Assembly: GCF_019578655.1 (NCBI RefSeq)
Contig: NC_063258.1
Span: 19,782,802 to 19,846,801 of the forward strand
Source: Ricinus communis
Lineage: Eukaryota; Streptophyta; Magnoliopsida; Malpighiales; Euphorbiaceae
Direction of reading: 5' to 3'
DNA: 64,000 bases
Part shown: positions 32,886 to 44,405 of the stretch, piece by piece
Numbering within the stretch: position 1 is the stretch's first letter
Layout: each line of letters begins with the position of its first letter
Translations under genes and position numbers: made by a program
Notes under the pieces: generated by a model
The model's input: the letters and a program-made list of their open reading frames with translations, nothing else
Database searches by the model: none
What the model was told of the DNA's origin: nothing

Positions 32886-34028
32886 CTCAAAATAACAAGC
32901 CTTTATGCTCTCCTATCATGTAGACCCCAAATGATATGCAAATTATGCTTTTAAACTCAATCTTACATTCCTATCTCAACAACCATGATAGGGCAGATTT
33001 TGGGGCCAACTTTGAAACAATACAAGGAATTACATATTAGGTATTTGAGGCTCATCTTTTGTATACTTCTAGGTATTCACGTCTATAATATGCAAAAAAA
33101 TGTTTCACTTCAATTAGATAACTATAGAAGGAGTTAAGGACAATTTAACATGACCAGCTCAAACTATCTTGATAGAATGAGCAATAAAATCTTTGGTCCG
33201 ATTCCATAAAGATAAATATAGAACTAGCATAAATGTAAAATTGCAAAGTCAAGAAGACTGTCTAAAGCTTCCTACGCATCAATCCACGCCTAATTTGGAG
33301 TTTTATAGCTCAAGATATGAAATAAATATAGAGGCTAAAAAATTAGAATCCAACCCAAGAATACAGCTCAACAATCATAACTCAAATCAATCAAAACTCT
33401 TATAATACTTACCAAATGAATCTCTATAGCCTTTATAGATGAAGATTATGGCCAAAAGAATGCTTAAACCTTGAAATTCCTTTTAGCAAAAGATTAGACC
33501 GGGTTGTTTAATGAAGAAATTCTCTCAATTCCTCTCTTTTCTTTTCTTATATTAAGTGTGAATTTATGTGTATATGGAGACTTAGGGGTAGAGAGTGGAT
33601 GATTCTAGACATAGTTAGGATAGGATTAGTTGTAAAATATCCCCTTAGGTCCTTAATAAATTATTCATATTACTTATGAACCCTCTAATTTTATTCTTTC
33701 ATCCTAATTCAATCCACCATCTTTCATTCATTTCATTTAAATCCCACTATTATTTATTATTAAACACACTTAAGTACTACTTTATTCAATTTAGATACTA
33801 TATAAAAATGCAATGCTAAAAGGATGAATCATACTTAGAGTACGGGTGGAACACTTATGACTCACATTCTTCCTAATCTTGAGTGTGGCGTCCAAAACCT
33901 TTCCATTCTAAGGTTCACACTTCTAGAAAAGTGTTCGATCGACATCTTTATTCGTGACTTTGACTTTAGATGTCCTTGACAATAATTCTGCAATGTAACT
34001 ATTGCAAATCCTTACAAGAATCACATCA
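32886..34028 (+). repeat. Gypsy LTR fragment (LTR-S type) and unidentified flank
   Basis: The last ~190 bases (33840-34028, ending 'caagaatcacatca') are the inverted counterpart of 52201-52390 and 59922-60110, so an LTR reads to the right here and ends at 34028. Upstream, 'actatataaaaatgcaatg' near 33799 could be a TATA region. The left part (32886-33400) includes a 70-codon frame at 33193 with nothing recognisable. R1 flips orientation across this block. Confidence 0.45.
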
Positions 34029-35384
34029 TGATTAATGCTTATCATTACCGCTTGCACGCTCTTTCAATCGACACTCATGTTTATGCTCCCCAAATAAAAC
34101 CAAACCATCATACTAAGATAAAGAGGAGTTGACTAGTCAACAACTCTCGTACTCCCAAATTTTATGAGCTAGATTAGTGAAAATAGGGGAAAATTCACAT
34201 GGGCATACCTAATAAAACTGCGGCCCAAATTACATAATTATATGTGTCCCAAACATCAAAATGCACCCATCCTCACTTGGATCAATCCAAAGCAACATGA
34301 TTTCTCCTTTACGCGAGTGGATTTGCATCTCGTCCTACTAGGTCATCAAGTCACACCTTAATTCCATAGGTCAAGCTTGTTAATTGCGTTTCCATACTTC
34401 ATTACGCTAATCCTTGCATGATAAGAAGTCCTCGTGCCTAGAGGAACATGGAATGATGGAGATCCCAATGGTGAAAATCCTAAATCAACATATTAGGCCG
34501 TGCCTCGATTCTCATCGTTAACTCTTTCCTCTAAAAGATTCATCCACGATCATTTTAAAATGATATTAATACTAGATCAACTAATTTTCTTTCTATGTAT
34601 TTGTCTAAGCATTGGATCGGTGCCTATGATTGCTGCTTTGAGGTGCTTTCAATTAACACTCGTGTTTATGCTTGGAAAATAAAATGAAACAATCAAATTA
34701 GAGAGAGATTAGAAAGAGTGGCACAAAAGAAATAAACAAAATGAGAATATAGATAGGATTTCAGTTCCAATAAGGAAAGAAATCACAAGTTCTTTATTCT
34801 CTTCCATACAGCTAATCGAAAGGATTAAATCGAATTAATTAAAGTACAAGGGTGTACAAAGAAGACAAAAGAAAGAAAGGATGTGATCAATAAGTCTATG
34901 TGCGCTAGCACGACTCTTGATAATTGCACAAAGTTCTTAAAAGAAACCATAACTTGATTTTCCACAAGGTAGAAAACTAAAATAACATGCTCAGTAACCT
35001 CTTCGGCTGCATGCATTTTTGTAGTGCGCAAGCCCTCATTCAATAAGAAGAAGAAACTATATGAATAAATAAATAAATAAAAAGAGATGAATAAACTAAA
35101 TTCAAATCAATAACCAAAGAGGAGATTGGTCAACAACTCTCGTAGCTCCAAATTTTATGAGCCAGCTTAATGAAAATAAGGAAAAATTGACGTGGGCAAA
35201 CCTGATAACAATCCCGCCCGAATTCCATCACTATATGCATTCCAAACATCATAACATGCACATTCACTATATGAGTCCTCATGCCTGAAGGAATAACGGA
35301 TGATGGAGATTCAAATAGTGCAAATTCTGAATCAGAATATTTGAGTGTGCCTCAATTCTCATTGTTCTCTCTTTCCTCCAAAAG
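34029..35384 (+). repeat. R1 array, + orientation
   Basis: About 1.4 monomers. The 'cctcgtgcctagaggaac' landmark is near 34431 and again (diverged) near 35277. A deletion of roughly 170 bases before the second explains the short spacing. The perfect palindrome GTTGACTAGTCAAC is at 34128-34141. The right end forms one arm of the inverted junction at 35345-35459. Confidence 0.75.
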
Positions 35385-35459
35385 GTTTGAGGCACGCCCA
35401 TATATTCCTTATATGAATCTTTTGGAGAAATGAGGGAACAACGAGTATCGAGGCATGCT
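35345..35459. repeat. Inverted R1 junction (foldback)
   Basis: The + arm at 35345-35384 ends CTTTCCTCCAAAAG. The − arm at 35419-35459 starts CTTTTGGAGAAATGAGGG, with only 34 bases between. The inversion then extends outward over R1 for about 1.3 kb each way. Confidence 0.65.
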
Positions 35460-36874
35460 TAGATATTCTTATTCATGATTTGCACTATTGGGATCTCCCT
35501 CATTCCTTGTTTTTTTAAGCATGAGGACTCCTGATGACACAAGAATTGACATAAGGAATCATGGGAGCGTAATTGACAAGGTTGACCGGTGGCATTAGGG
35601 ACTACCTTGATCATCTAGTAGGATGAGACGTAAATAAACACGTGTAAGGCATAACTCATCTTGTTTTCGATTAATCCAAGTGTAATACTAGCCAGAATTC
35701 GAGCGCTTTGATGTTTAAAATGCATATAATGAACTAATTTGGGTCAGACTGTTTTTAAGTAGGCCCATGCGAATTTACCCTTGTTTTGTTAAGCTGGCTT
35801 ATAAAATTTGGGACTACAAGGGTTGTCGCCCAGTCAACTCCACTCTCATTCTTGATTTGACTTTAGTGTATTCATATTTATTTATTTATTTATCCATATT
35901 TAGCTTTTAGTTTCTTCTTTTTATTGAATGAGGCTTTTGCACTATAAAATTTGCATGCAATAGATGAGGCTAATGAGCATATTATTTCAGTTTTCTACCT
36001 TATAGGAAATCAAGTTCTTTCAACAAACTTGTGGATTTATCAACACTCGCACTAGTGGGCATAGACTTATCCCTCACGTCCTTCCTTTCTCTTATGTTCT
36101 TTGTCTATCCTTGTGTTTAAATCAATTTCATTTGATCCTTACGCTTAGCCGCATATAAAAGAACAAAAAACTTATGATTTCTTTCCTTATCGAATATAAA
36201 ATCCTACCTATATTCTCATTTTGTTTGTTTCTTTTGTGTCTGTCTTTCTAATCTCTATCTAGTATGATGGTTTAGTTTTATTTGGGGAGCATAAACACGA
36301 CTATTGAGTGAAAGTGCGTGGAAGCAATAATCATAGGCACCAATCTAATGCTTCGAAGAATGTGAAGGAAGAAAATTAGTTAATTGAGTGTTGATATCAT
36401 TCTCTGAATGATTGCAGATGAATCTTTTAGATGAAAGAAAGAACAATGAGAATCTAGTCACGAACAAATATTCTGATTCAGGATTTGCACCATTAGGATC
36501 TCCATCATCCCTTATTCCTCCAGGTATGACGACACATGAAGACACAAGGATTGGCGTAAGGAATCATGGAAATGCAATTGATAAGCTTGACATTGGGGCT
36601 TAAATTGAAGATCGAGCAGGACATGATGTAAATCCATATGTGTAAGGGAAAAATCATAATAAAATTAATGAATTTAAGCATAATATAATTAGGAATGAGA
36701 GCTTTTTAATATTTGGGATGCATATATTTAAGTAATTTAGTATGGATTGTTATTAGGTAGGCCCACATGAATTTTCCCTTATTTTCATTAAGCTAGTTCA
36801 CAAAATTTAGGATCTCCTTCATTCCTTGTTCCTCATGGCACGAAGATTCTTGATGATATAAGGATTACTGTAAG
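35419..36874 (-). repeat. R1 array, minus orientation
   Basis: About 1.45 monomers, from the inverted junction to a second flip near 36874, where 'aaggattactgtaag' is followed by + strand R1 ('aaccactctcgtagtccc'). The TATA-like element is changed here ('actataaaatttgc' near 35941). Short open frames on both strands at 36345-36603 overlap each other and are not convincing genes. Confidence 0.7.
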
Positions 36875-38085
36875 TACTAGTTAACCACTCTCGTAGTCCC
36901 AAATCTTATGAGCCAGCTTAACAAAAATAAGGGAGAGTCCACGTGGGCCAACCTAATAACACTTTGACCCATACTAGTTCATTATATGTGTCCTAAACAT
37001 CAAACTCTCGCATTCCCACTTATATTACGCTTGCATTTATTGAAAGCAACATGATTTCTTCCTTACACGCATGGATTTATGTCTCGTCTCACTTGATCAT
37101 CAAGCCAATCCCCAATGCCACTAGTTAGGCTTTTTAATTGCATTCCTATAATTCCTTATGCCAATCCTTGTGTCATTAGGAGTCCTCTGAGGAACAAGGA
37201 TAGATAGAGATCCTATTGGTGCAAATCATGAATCATGATATTTGGGCGTGTTTTGATTCTCGATGTTCCCTCTTTCCTCTAAAAGATTAGTCTGCTATCA
37301 TTCAAAGAATGATATCAATATTCAATCAACTAATTTCTTTCATCGCATTTGTCCAAGCATTGGATCAGTGCTTATGATTGTCACTTCCACGTGCTTTAAC
37401 TCAGCACTCTTGTTTATGCTCGCCAAATAAAACCACATCCTACAAGGCATCGATTAGAAAAAGATGAGCAAAATAAATAAATAAATGAGAACATAGATAG
37501 GATTTCGAATCCAATAAGAAAAGAAATAGCAAGTTCTTTATTCTCTTCCATGGCTAAGCGTAAGGATTAAATCGAATTAATTTAAACACAATGGTACAAA
37601 AAGTACACAAAAGAAAGGAAGGATGTGAGCAATAAGTCTAGATTCACTAGTGCTGGTCTTCATAAGTCCACAAAGATCTTGAAAGAACCCGTAACTTAAT
37701 TATCTATAAGTCAGAAAACTGAAATCATATGCTCACTAGCCTAAACTATTCGGTTGCATGCGATTTTCATAGTGCAAAAGCCCTCATTTTAGAAGAAGAA
37801 TAAACTAGAAGCTAAATATGATTACATAAATGAGGAAAGATGAATAAACTAAACCAGAGAGGAGTTGACTGGTCAACAACTCTCGTAGTCCTAAATTTTG
37901 TGAGCCAATTTAACGAAGATAAGGGAAAATTCGTGTGGGGGTACCTAATAACATTTCAACCCAAATTACTTCATTATATCCATCTCAAACATTAAAACGC
38001 TTGCATTTATTGAAAACAACATGATTTCTCCCTCACGCGTGTGAATTTGCGTCTTCTCCTGCTTAATCTCATATGTTATTAGGTA
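36875..38085 (+). repeat. R1 array, + orientation
   Basis: It runs from 'aaccactctcgtagtccc' through 'gtcctctgaggaacaagg' (37187) and 'gagttgactggtcaac' (37863) to a flip near 38085. The spacing between repeated landmarks ('ctctcgtagtcc' near 36888 and 37880) is about 990 bases, a direct reading of the R1 period. Confidence 0.75.
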
Positions 38086-39304
38086 GCGAGAAATCATGTT
38101 AGTTTCGATTAATCTAAGTGTAATACAAGCGGGAATGCAAGCATTTTAAAATTTAGGACGCATAAAATGAAGTAATTTGGTTAGTGTTATTAGGTAGGCC
38201 CATGCATTTTACCCTTGTTTTTGTTAAGCTGGATCAAGTTATGGGTTCTTTCAAGAGCTTTGTAGACTTAGCAACACTCGCGCTAGTGAGCATGGACTTA
38301 TCCCTCATGTCCTTTCTTTATTTTTTATTTTCTGTCTACCCTTGTGTCTAAATTAATTCGACTTGATCCTTACACTTAACCGTATGGAAGAGAACAAATA
38401 ATTCGTGATTTCTTTCCTTATTGGATTTGAGATCCTACCTATGTTCTCATTTTTTGGCTCTTTTGTGTCTCTCTTTATAATTTCTATCTAATACAATGGT
38501 TTAGTTTTATTTGGCGAGCATAAATAGGATTGTTAGTTAATGCGCATGGAAGCGATAATCATAGGCACCAATCCAAGGCTTGGACAAATGCGAAGAAACA
38601 AAATTAGTTGGTCAAGTATTGATATCATTCTTCAAATGATCATAGATGATTCTTTTAAAGGAAAGATGGAACGCCGAGAATCAAGGCACGCCCAAATATT
38701 CTTACTCAGGATTTGTACCATTAGGATCTCCATCATTCCTTATTCCTCTAGGCATGAGGACTCCTAAGGACACAAGGATTGGCGTAAGGAATCATGGTAA
38801 TGCAATTGACAAGCTTGACCAGTGATATTAGGGCTTAGCTTGATGATCAAGCAAGACGAGATGTAAATCTATGCGTATAAAGGATAAATCATATTGTTTT
38901 CAATAAATCTAAGTGTAATACAAGCGGGAATGTGAGCATTTTAATGTTTGGGACACATATAATGAAGTAATTTGGATAGGAGTGTTATTAGGTAAGCCCA
39001 CTCGATTTTTTCCTTATTTTTGTTAAGCTAGCTCATAAAATTTGGGACCATGAGAGTTGTTGACCAATCAACTCCTCTCTTGTTCTTGATTTGACTTCAC
39101 TTTATTCATCTTTCTTTATTTATTTATAATTTAGTGTCTAATTTCTTCTTGTTGTGGAAATAGGGCTTTCGCGCTATAAAAACTGCATGCATATGAATAC
39201 TTAAGGCTAGTGAGTATATTATTTTAGTTTTCTAGCTTATGGTCAATCAAGTTATGGGTTCTTTTAAGAACCTTGCAGACTTATGAAGACCTACACTAGC
39301 GAAC
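38086..39304 (-). repeat. R1 array, minus orientation
   Basis: It gives the clearest period: 'caagttatgggttctttcaag' near 38227 and its near-copy near 39247 are about 1020 bases apart. It is cut at 'actagcgaac' (39304) by the gypsy-G LTR. Confidence 0.8.
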
Positions 39305-39775
39305 TGTTAAGAACCTTTAAGAATAGAATATACGAACTCTAATAGTTATGAACCCATATATAACTAACCTAGAAACCCACTAAAAAATTGAATCAAATTA
39401 TAGGATCACTCTAGATTAGATTATAAAGCTAATCAATAGAATTAAAGCCTAAAGAAAATTAAGTCCTTTAAACCCTAATCCTAGCATGCCACAAAGATAG
39501 ATAAAATCTTTGATAAGTGTTAAATACATTCAACAAGAATGCAAGAATTCAAGCAAAGGTTGCCAAAATAATGAAGTATCATTAATAATGAAAACTTAAT
39601 GTAACATACGGCTTGGTTCAAGTTACATAGACTTGAAACAAACCCTAAAAGACAACTAATAGGAAAAAGACTATTCTGCCCTAAATAAACTTAATAAAAC
39701 TAAACCAAGGTTGACAAGCATGTTTCGGCCTTAATTGGTTCTTCATGGGCTTGCACCTCTAGTAGATTCAATAAA
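39305..39775 (-). repeat. 3' LTR of gypsy-G
   Basis: The minus-strand end, '...gggttcataactattag' to 'ggttcttaaca', is homologous to the LTR at 49582-50114. The outer end is exact against R1. The inner end near 39775 is estimated from the pol stop. Confidence 0.6.
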
Positions 39776-39777
39776 GC

Positions 39778-41905
39778 CTAATCTTGATGCTCCTTAATAG
39801 TTATAGATCTTGGGCCTTCAAAAGGGCTCTCCTTACTAGCCCTATCTTGTATATTACCATTTAAGGCTTGTTGCAACTTCTTAACTCTAGACCTTATTAT
39901 TGGGCCTTGTGGCAAGCTTAGTAGCATCCTTAGCTTTCCTTGCATGCTCCTCATCAAGCCCATCATCTTCAAGCTTTTCTTGTGCTAGCCCATCTGTATC
40001 ATTCCCTCCTTCTTTTGAATGATTCAAGCTCATCACCTACGTCAAAAGGAGTTATATCAGCAACATTAAAAGTACCACTTACATTATACTCATCTTGTAA
40101 GTCTATCTTGTATGCATTTTAATTGATCTTCTCAAGAACCTGAAATGGACTAGCACCCTTTGGACTCAATTTCAACTTTCTTTGGTTTGGAAACCTTCCA
40201 TTCGAAAATAGACCCGAACCTAATCACTAGGCTTGAACATAATTTTCTTTATTCCTTTCTTTACCCTTTCAGCTATCCTTTCATTTTTGCTTCTCAATCT
40301 TATCTTTCACTTGTTTGTGCATCTTCTTCACTAAATCTGCCTTGGAAACACCTTCAATATTGACAAGCTTATTAATAGGCAAAGGAATCAAATCAATTGG
40401 AGATAAAGGATTAAAGCGATACACTATTTCGAATGGTGAAGTATGTGTAGTGCTATGAACAGCCCTACTATAAGCAAATTCCACATATAGCAATAAATAT
40501 TCCCAAGACATAAAATTCCTAGAAATTAAAGCATGAAGCAATTGCACCAAGGTTCTATTAACTACCTCAGTTTGACCATCTGTTTATGGATGGCAAGTAG
40601 TAGAAAACAATAAGTTAATGCCCAATTTAGTCCACAACGCACTCTAAAAATGACTTAAAAATTTCACATGCCTATCACTAACAATGGTCTTAGGTATACC
40701 ATGCAAACACACAACTTCCTTAGAAAACAATTCAGCAATATGACATGCATCATCTGTTTTATGATAAAGGATGAAATGAGCCATCTTATTAAATCTATCC
40801 ACAATAACAAATATCCTATCTCTACCCTTCCTAGTTCTAGGAAAACCAAGGACAAAATGTATAGACAAATCACTCCAAGGCATATCAAGAACGAGTAAAG
40901 GTGCATATAACCCATGGGATTTCAATTTGGATTCAGCTTGCATGCAAATAACACATTTATTACAAACCCTTTGTACATCTCGTTTCATGCCAGGCCAAAA
41001 GAAGTGCTCCAAAATAATATCATAGGTCTTACTTATGTCAAAATGACCCATTAATCCACCACAATGTGTCTCCTTAATCAATAACACATGCAAAGAGCAA
41101 TTTGGCACACATAATAAGTTTTATTAAACAAAAACCTTTCAAACACATAGAAATCATCAAAGGCAACTCCATTATTACACAAACTATACACTTTTCTAAA
41201 ATCTAAATCATCAACATACAATTCTTTTATATACTCAAATCTCAATAACTTAGAATCAAAAGTATTAAGAAGTACATACCTTTGAGATAAAACATCAACA
41301 ACTATATTTCTCTTACTTTTCTTGTACTTGATCACGTATAGAAAGGTCTCAATGAATTTCATCCACTTTGCATGCCTTCGATTCAGCTTGTCTTGCCATT
41401 TGAGATGCTTCAAAGATCTATGATTTATGTGCATACAAACTCGTTGAGCAACAAATAATGTTGCCAAGTTTGCAATGCACAAACCAATGCATATAGTTCC
41501 TTATCATATGTTGGGTACTTCAATGCTGTTCCATTCAATTTCTTACTAAAGTAACATATGGGTCTTCCTTCTTACATCAGAACAGCCCCAACTCCACCGC
41601 CACTAGCATCACATTCAATCTCAAAGGTCTTATCAAAGTTAGGTAAAATCAATAAAGGTGCATTACATAGTTTACCTTTAAGTAAATTAAATGCATGTTC
41701 TTGTGCATCACCCCAATAAAACCCAACATTCTTTTTCACTATCTCATTTAATGGTGCATCTAAGCTACTAAAGTCCCAAATGAACCACCTATAAAAGCTA
41801 GCCAAGCCATGGAAACTTCTAACTTGGCTAATGTTCTGAGGTGTTGGTTAGTCTTTGATAGCTTTAACCTTTTATTCATCAACCTCTAAACACATTGGAA
41901 CTAAC
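39778..41905 (-). pseudogene. Gypsy-G pol: RT end, RNase H, integrase, tail
   Basis: In order on the minus strand: RT end [15 protein letters not shown] and [17 protein letters not shown] (41805-41572); RNase H remnants with [20 protein letters not shown] (41482-41078), where the usual TDHE Asp is Asn; integrase zinc finger HCGGLMGHF ... CNKCVIC and core (41108-40644), where the first catalytic Asp (DFVL) is His (SIHFVLG) while VSDR is kept; integrase C-terminal part (40550-40160); and tail IIRSRVKKLQQALNG (39972-39778). Stops and frameshifts separate the pieces. The altered integrase and RNase H residues rule out activity. Confidence 0.8.
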
Positions 41906-42046
41906 TACAATGCTACCGGCCAAGCTTGTCAATTGTGCTCCTATGTTTTCTTATGCCAATCCTTGTATCATCAAGATTCCTCGTCCTTAAAGGAGCAAAG
42001 AATGATGGAGATCCCAATGGTGCAAATCATGAATAAGAATATATGT
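41906..42046 (+). repeat. R1 fragment, + orientation
   Basis: It carries 'gctaccggccaagcttgtc' through 'ggagatcccaatggtgc' and stops where the 18-base minisatellite starts. It separates the two facing pol fragments. Confidence 0.6.
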
Positions 42047-42262
42047 GATGAGAACCTGTGTAGCACAAGAAATTCTACTCCAATAAGAAAACATAATGAT
42101 GCAAATCCTAGTTGCTCAAAGAATCTTACTTCAACAAGGAGTCCTAATTCCACTAAGAATCCTAATCCAACAAGGAGTTCTGATGATATTAGGAGTTCAA
42201 GCAACGAAAGAAATCCTATTTCCACTAGGAATCCTAGTCTGATTCAAAGTCCAAGTGAGATT
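42047..42262 (+). repeat. Degenerate 18-bp minisatellite (copy 1)
   Basis: Repeats of the type AGGAATCCTAATCCAACA encode a six-residue pattern, roughly S/P-T-R-N-P-N (for example STKNPNPTRSSDD). The start 'tgtagcacaagaaattctac' matches the start of copy 2 at 46383. The inner part ('gatgatattaggagttcaag') matches copy 3 at 56158, inverted. The frame is open from 41855 to 42298. It may be a spacer region of the gypsy pol tail or an amplified piece of R1. Confidence 0.65.
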
Positions 42263-42287
42263 GGGCTTGATCAAGATAATGGGCATT

Positions 42288-43862
42288 TCAGGTTTTGAAA
42301 GACAAACTGAATAATGCTCCTTTACTTGCTTTGCATAATTATGATTCTACTTTTGAGATTGAATGTGATGCTTATAATGTTGGAATTGGAGTTGTATTGA
42401 TGCAAGAGGGTAGGCCAATTGCCTATTTTAGTGAAAAGCTTAGTGGTGCAAGATTATACTATTCAACCTACGATAAGGAGAAGTTTGCATTGGTGCGGGC
42501 GTTGGAGACATGGCAACATTATTTATTACCCATTGAGTTCGTAATTCGTACTAATCATGAGAGCTTAAAACATTTGAAGGGTCAAAATAAATTGAATAAA
42601 AGGCATGCAACTTGGAGTTCATTTATAGAGACTTTTCCTTATGTGATGTTAAAAAAACTCTTCATATTAACTAGTTTTTGACTCCTGAACATCCAACTGG
42701 TAAGGAGAATTTGGTGGCTGATGCACTCTCTAAGAGGTATGCCTTGATTAACACACTTCATTCTAAATTGATTGGATTTGAATTGCTTAAAGAACATTAT
42801 CTTGATGATCCTGATTTTGGAAGTGTGTATATTGCATGCGAGCATGGAGCTTTTGATAAATATTATAGGTATGTGTGCCTAATTACTCTATGCATAGATT
42901 ATTTTTAAAAGAATAGAATGAGGGAGGATTGATGGGGCATTTTGGTGTTACTACGACTTTAGATATGTTGCATAAGCACTTTTATTAGCCAAAAATGCAT
43001 GTTGATGTTGAGAAATATTGTACCAACTACGTTGTTTGTTTACGTGCTAAGTTCTAAAAGCAAGCCCCATGGATTGTATATGCCATTGCCTATTTCTATT
43101 TCACCTTGGATTGATGTTTATATGGATTTTATCTTAAGATTGCCAAGGTGTAGGCGTGACAATGATAGTATTTATATGGTGGTTGATAGATTTAGTAAAA
43201 TAGCACACTTTATCGCATGTCATAAAGCCAATGATGCATCACATATTACTGATTTATTCCTTAGAGGAGTAGTATGTTTGCATGACATGCCTAAGACTAT
43301 TGTCATTACCTTTGCCATTACAAGAGCATGCTAACTTGGATAGTTCTAAGAAGGCCAAATATGTTAGACAACTTCATGACAAGGTAAGGCAGCAAATTGA
43401 GAAGAGAAATGAGCAAGTCGTGCATCATCACAATAAAGGTCGAAAAAACAAGTTGTGTTTGAACCTAGTGATAGGGTGTGGTTGCATATGCACAAGGAGA
43501 GGTTTCCTCTTCAAAGTCGTTCTAAGTTGCAAGCAAGAGGAGATGGACCCTTCCAACTGGTTGCTAGGATTAGCTTTAGTGCTTACAAACTTTACCATCC
43601 AAGTGAGTATAACGTTAGTGCAACCTTTAATGTTTCTAATTTATCTCCTTTTAATTTTGAAGTTGCTAATTCGAGGATGAATTCACATGAGGAAGGAAGG
43701 AATAATGGAAACCCTAGTGCTCCTACAAACCCATATGAGCAATATCCTCTATATATGGGAAATGGTCCAATCATAAGAGCAAGAGCCAAGAAGATTAAGG
43801 ATGCAATGGCCTTATTTTCTCAAGCCTTGGTGACAACTCACATTATGGAAGAACAATACTAA
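42288..43862 (+). pseudogene. Gypsy-F pol: RNase H, integrase, tail
   Basis: RNase H starts mid-domain ([13 protein letters not shown]), with FEIECDA and YFSEKLSGA; the TDHE motif reads TNHE (42295-42660), then NLVADALSKRY (42715). The integrase zinc finger is damaged. The core is at 42999-43310, with YMDFILRLP keeping the first Asp. It is cut after PKTIV (43308), so the second and third catalytic residues are deleted, and it resumes at [20 protein letters not shown]. The C-terminal part FEPSDRVWLHMHKERFP (43455 on) ends with IIRARAKKIKDAMAL and a stop at 43862. At least four frame changes occur. It is partial and inactive. Confidence 0.8.
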
Positions 43863-44405
43863 AATAAGCCCAATGAGCCGGACTATGTCTTGATGAATCA
43901 AGTTAATGATAATTGGGCTTCAAGAAACTTGACTTCTAATTAATTCCCCTTTGCACTGAAACTACTTCGTACTTAACTTCTTATGTATTTTGGCCCTTGA
44001 GTGTTTTATTACTTTAAAAGTCTATTTCTTTGAGCTTTTTTCATTACTTGTTTACTTTGGGCCTGTAGTTATGTTTATTACATTAATTCTAAGTGTGGGT
44101 CGCCTCTTGCATTTGTAAAACACTCATTACTTTGTTAAACCCTAAGTATTCACTATAAATACTTAAGGGTTTATCATCTTGTAAGACTTTAACTTTGATA
44201 ATTTGATGCTTGAGAGTGTTCTCTTTTTAAGTTCTTGCGAATACTTATTGTTTTAAACATTACAACTTTGTTGATTGTTCATTGATAGCTAAGGTTTTAT
44301 TCAACAGATTGTTATGAGTTCTTAGTTGCGTATCCTTTATCTTATTCTTGATAGATCCTCAAAACAGATTGATATTGGTTCTATATCAATATATTGTCCA
44401 GTGTC
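43863..44405 (+). repeat. Probable 3' LTR of gypsy-F
   Basis: Noncoding sequence between the pol stop and R1. It contains a TATA-like 'cactataaatacttaag' at 44151-44167, followed by T-rich sequence, and ends where R1 resumes ('ccttgtgtcactaggag'). The LTR start is not clear. The end does not resemble the LTRs of gypsy-G or gypsy-H, so it may be a different subfamily. Confidence 0.5.

Larger units (their letters stand above)
39305..41905 (-). mobile_element. Gypsy-G, 5'-truncated Ty3/gypsy element
   Basis: On the minus strand: end of RT, RNase H, integrase, pol tail and 3' LTR, whose end TTCTTAACA abuts R1 at 39305. Everything upstream of the RT end is missing. The other side joins R1 and a minisatellite at 41906. 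It faces gypsy-F (42288-44405), a member of the same broad family in the opposite orientation. Confidence 0.75.

Noticed and set aside
40668..40898. + strand frame opposite integrase
   Set aside because: It is antisense to clear integrase motifs on the minus strand.
42047..42262. Possible CRISPR array from regular short repeats
   Set aside because: The repeats are contiguous 18-base degenerate units with no unique spacers, in plant DNA.
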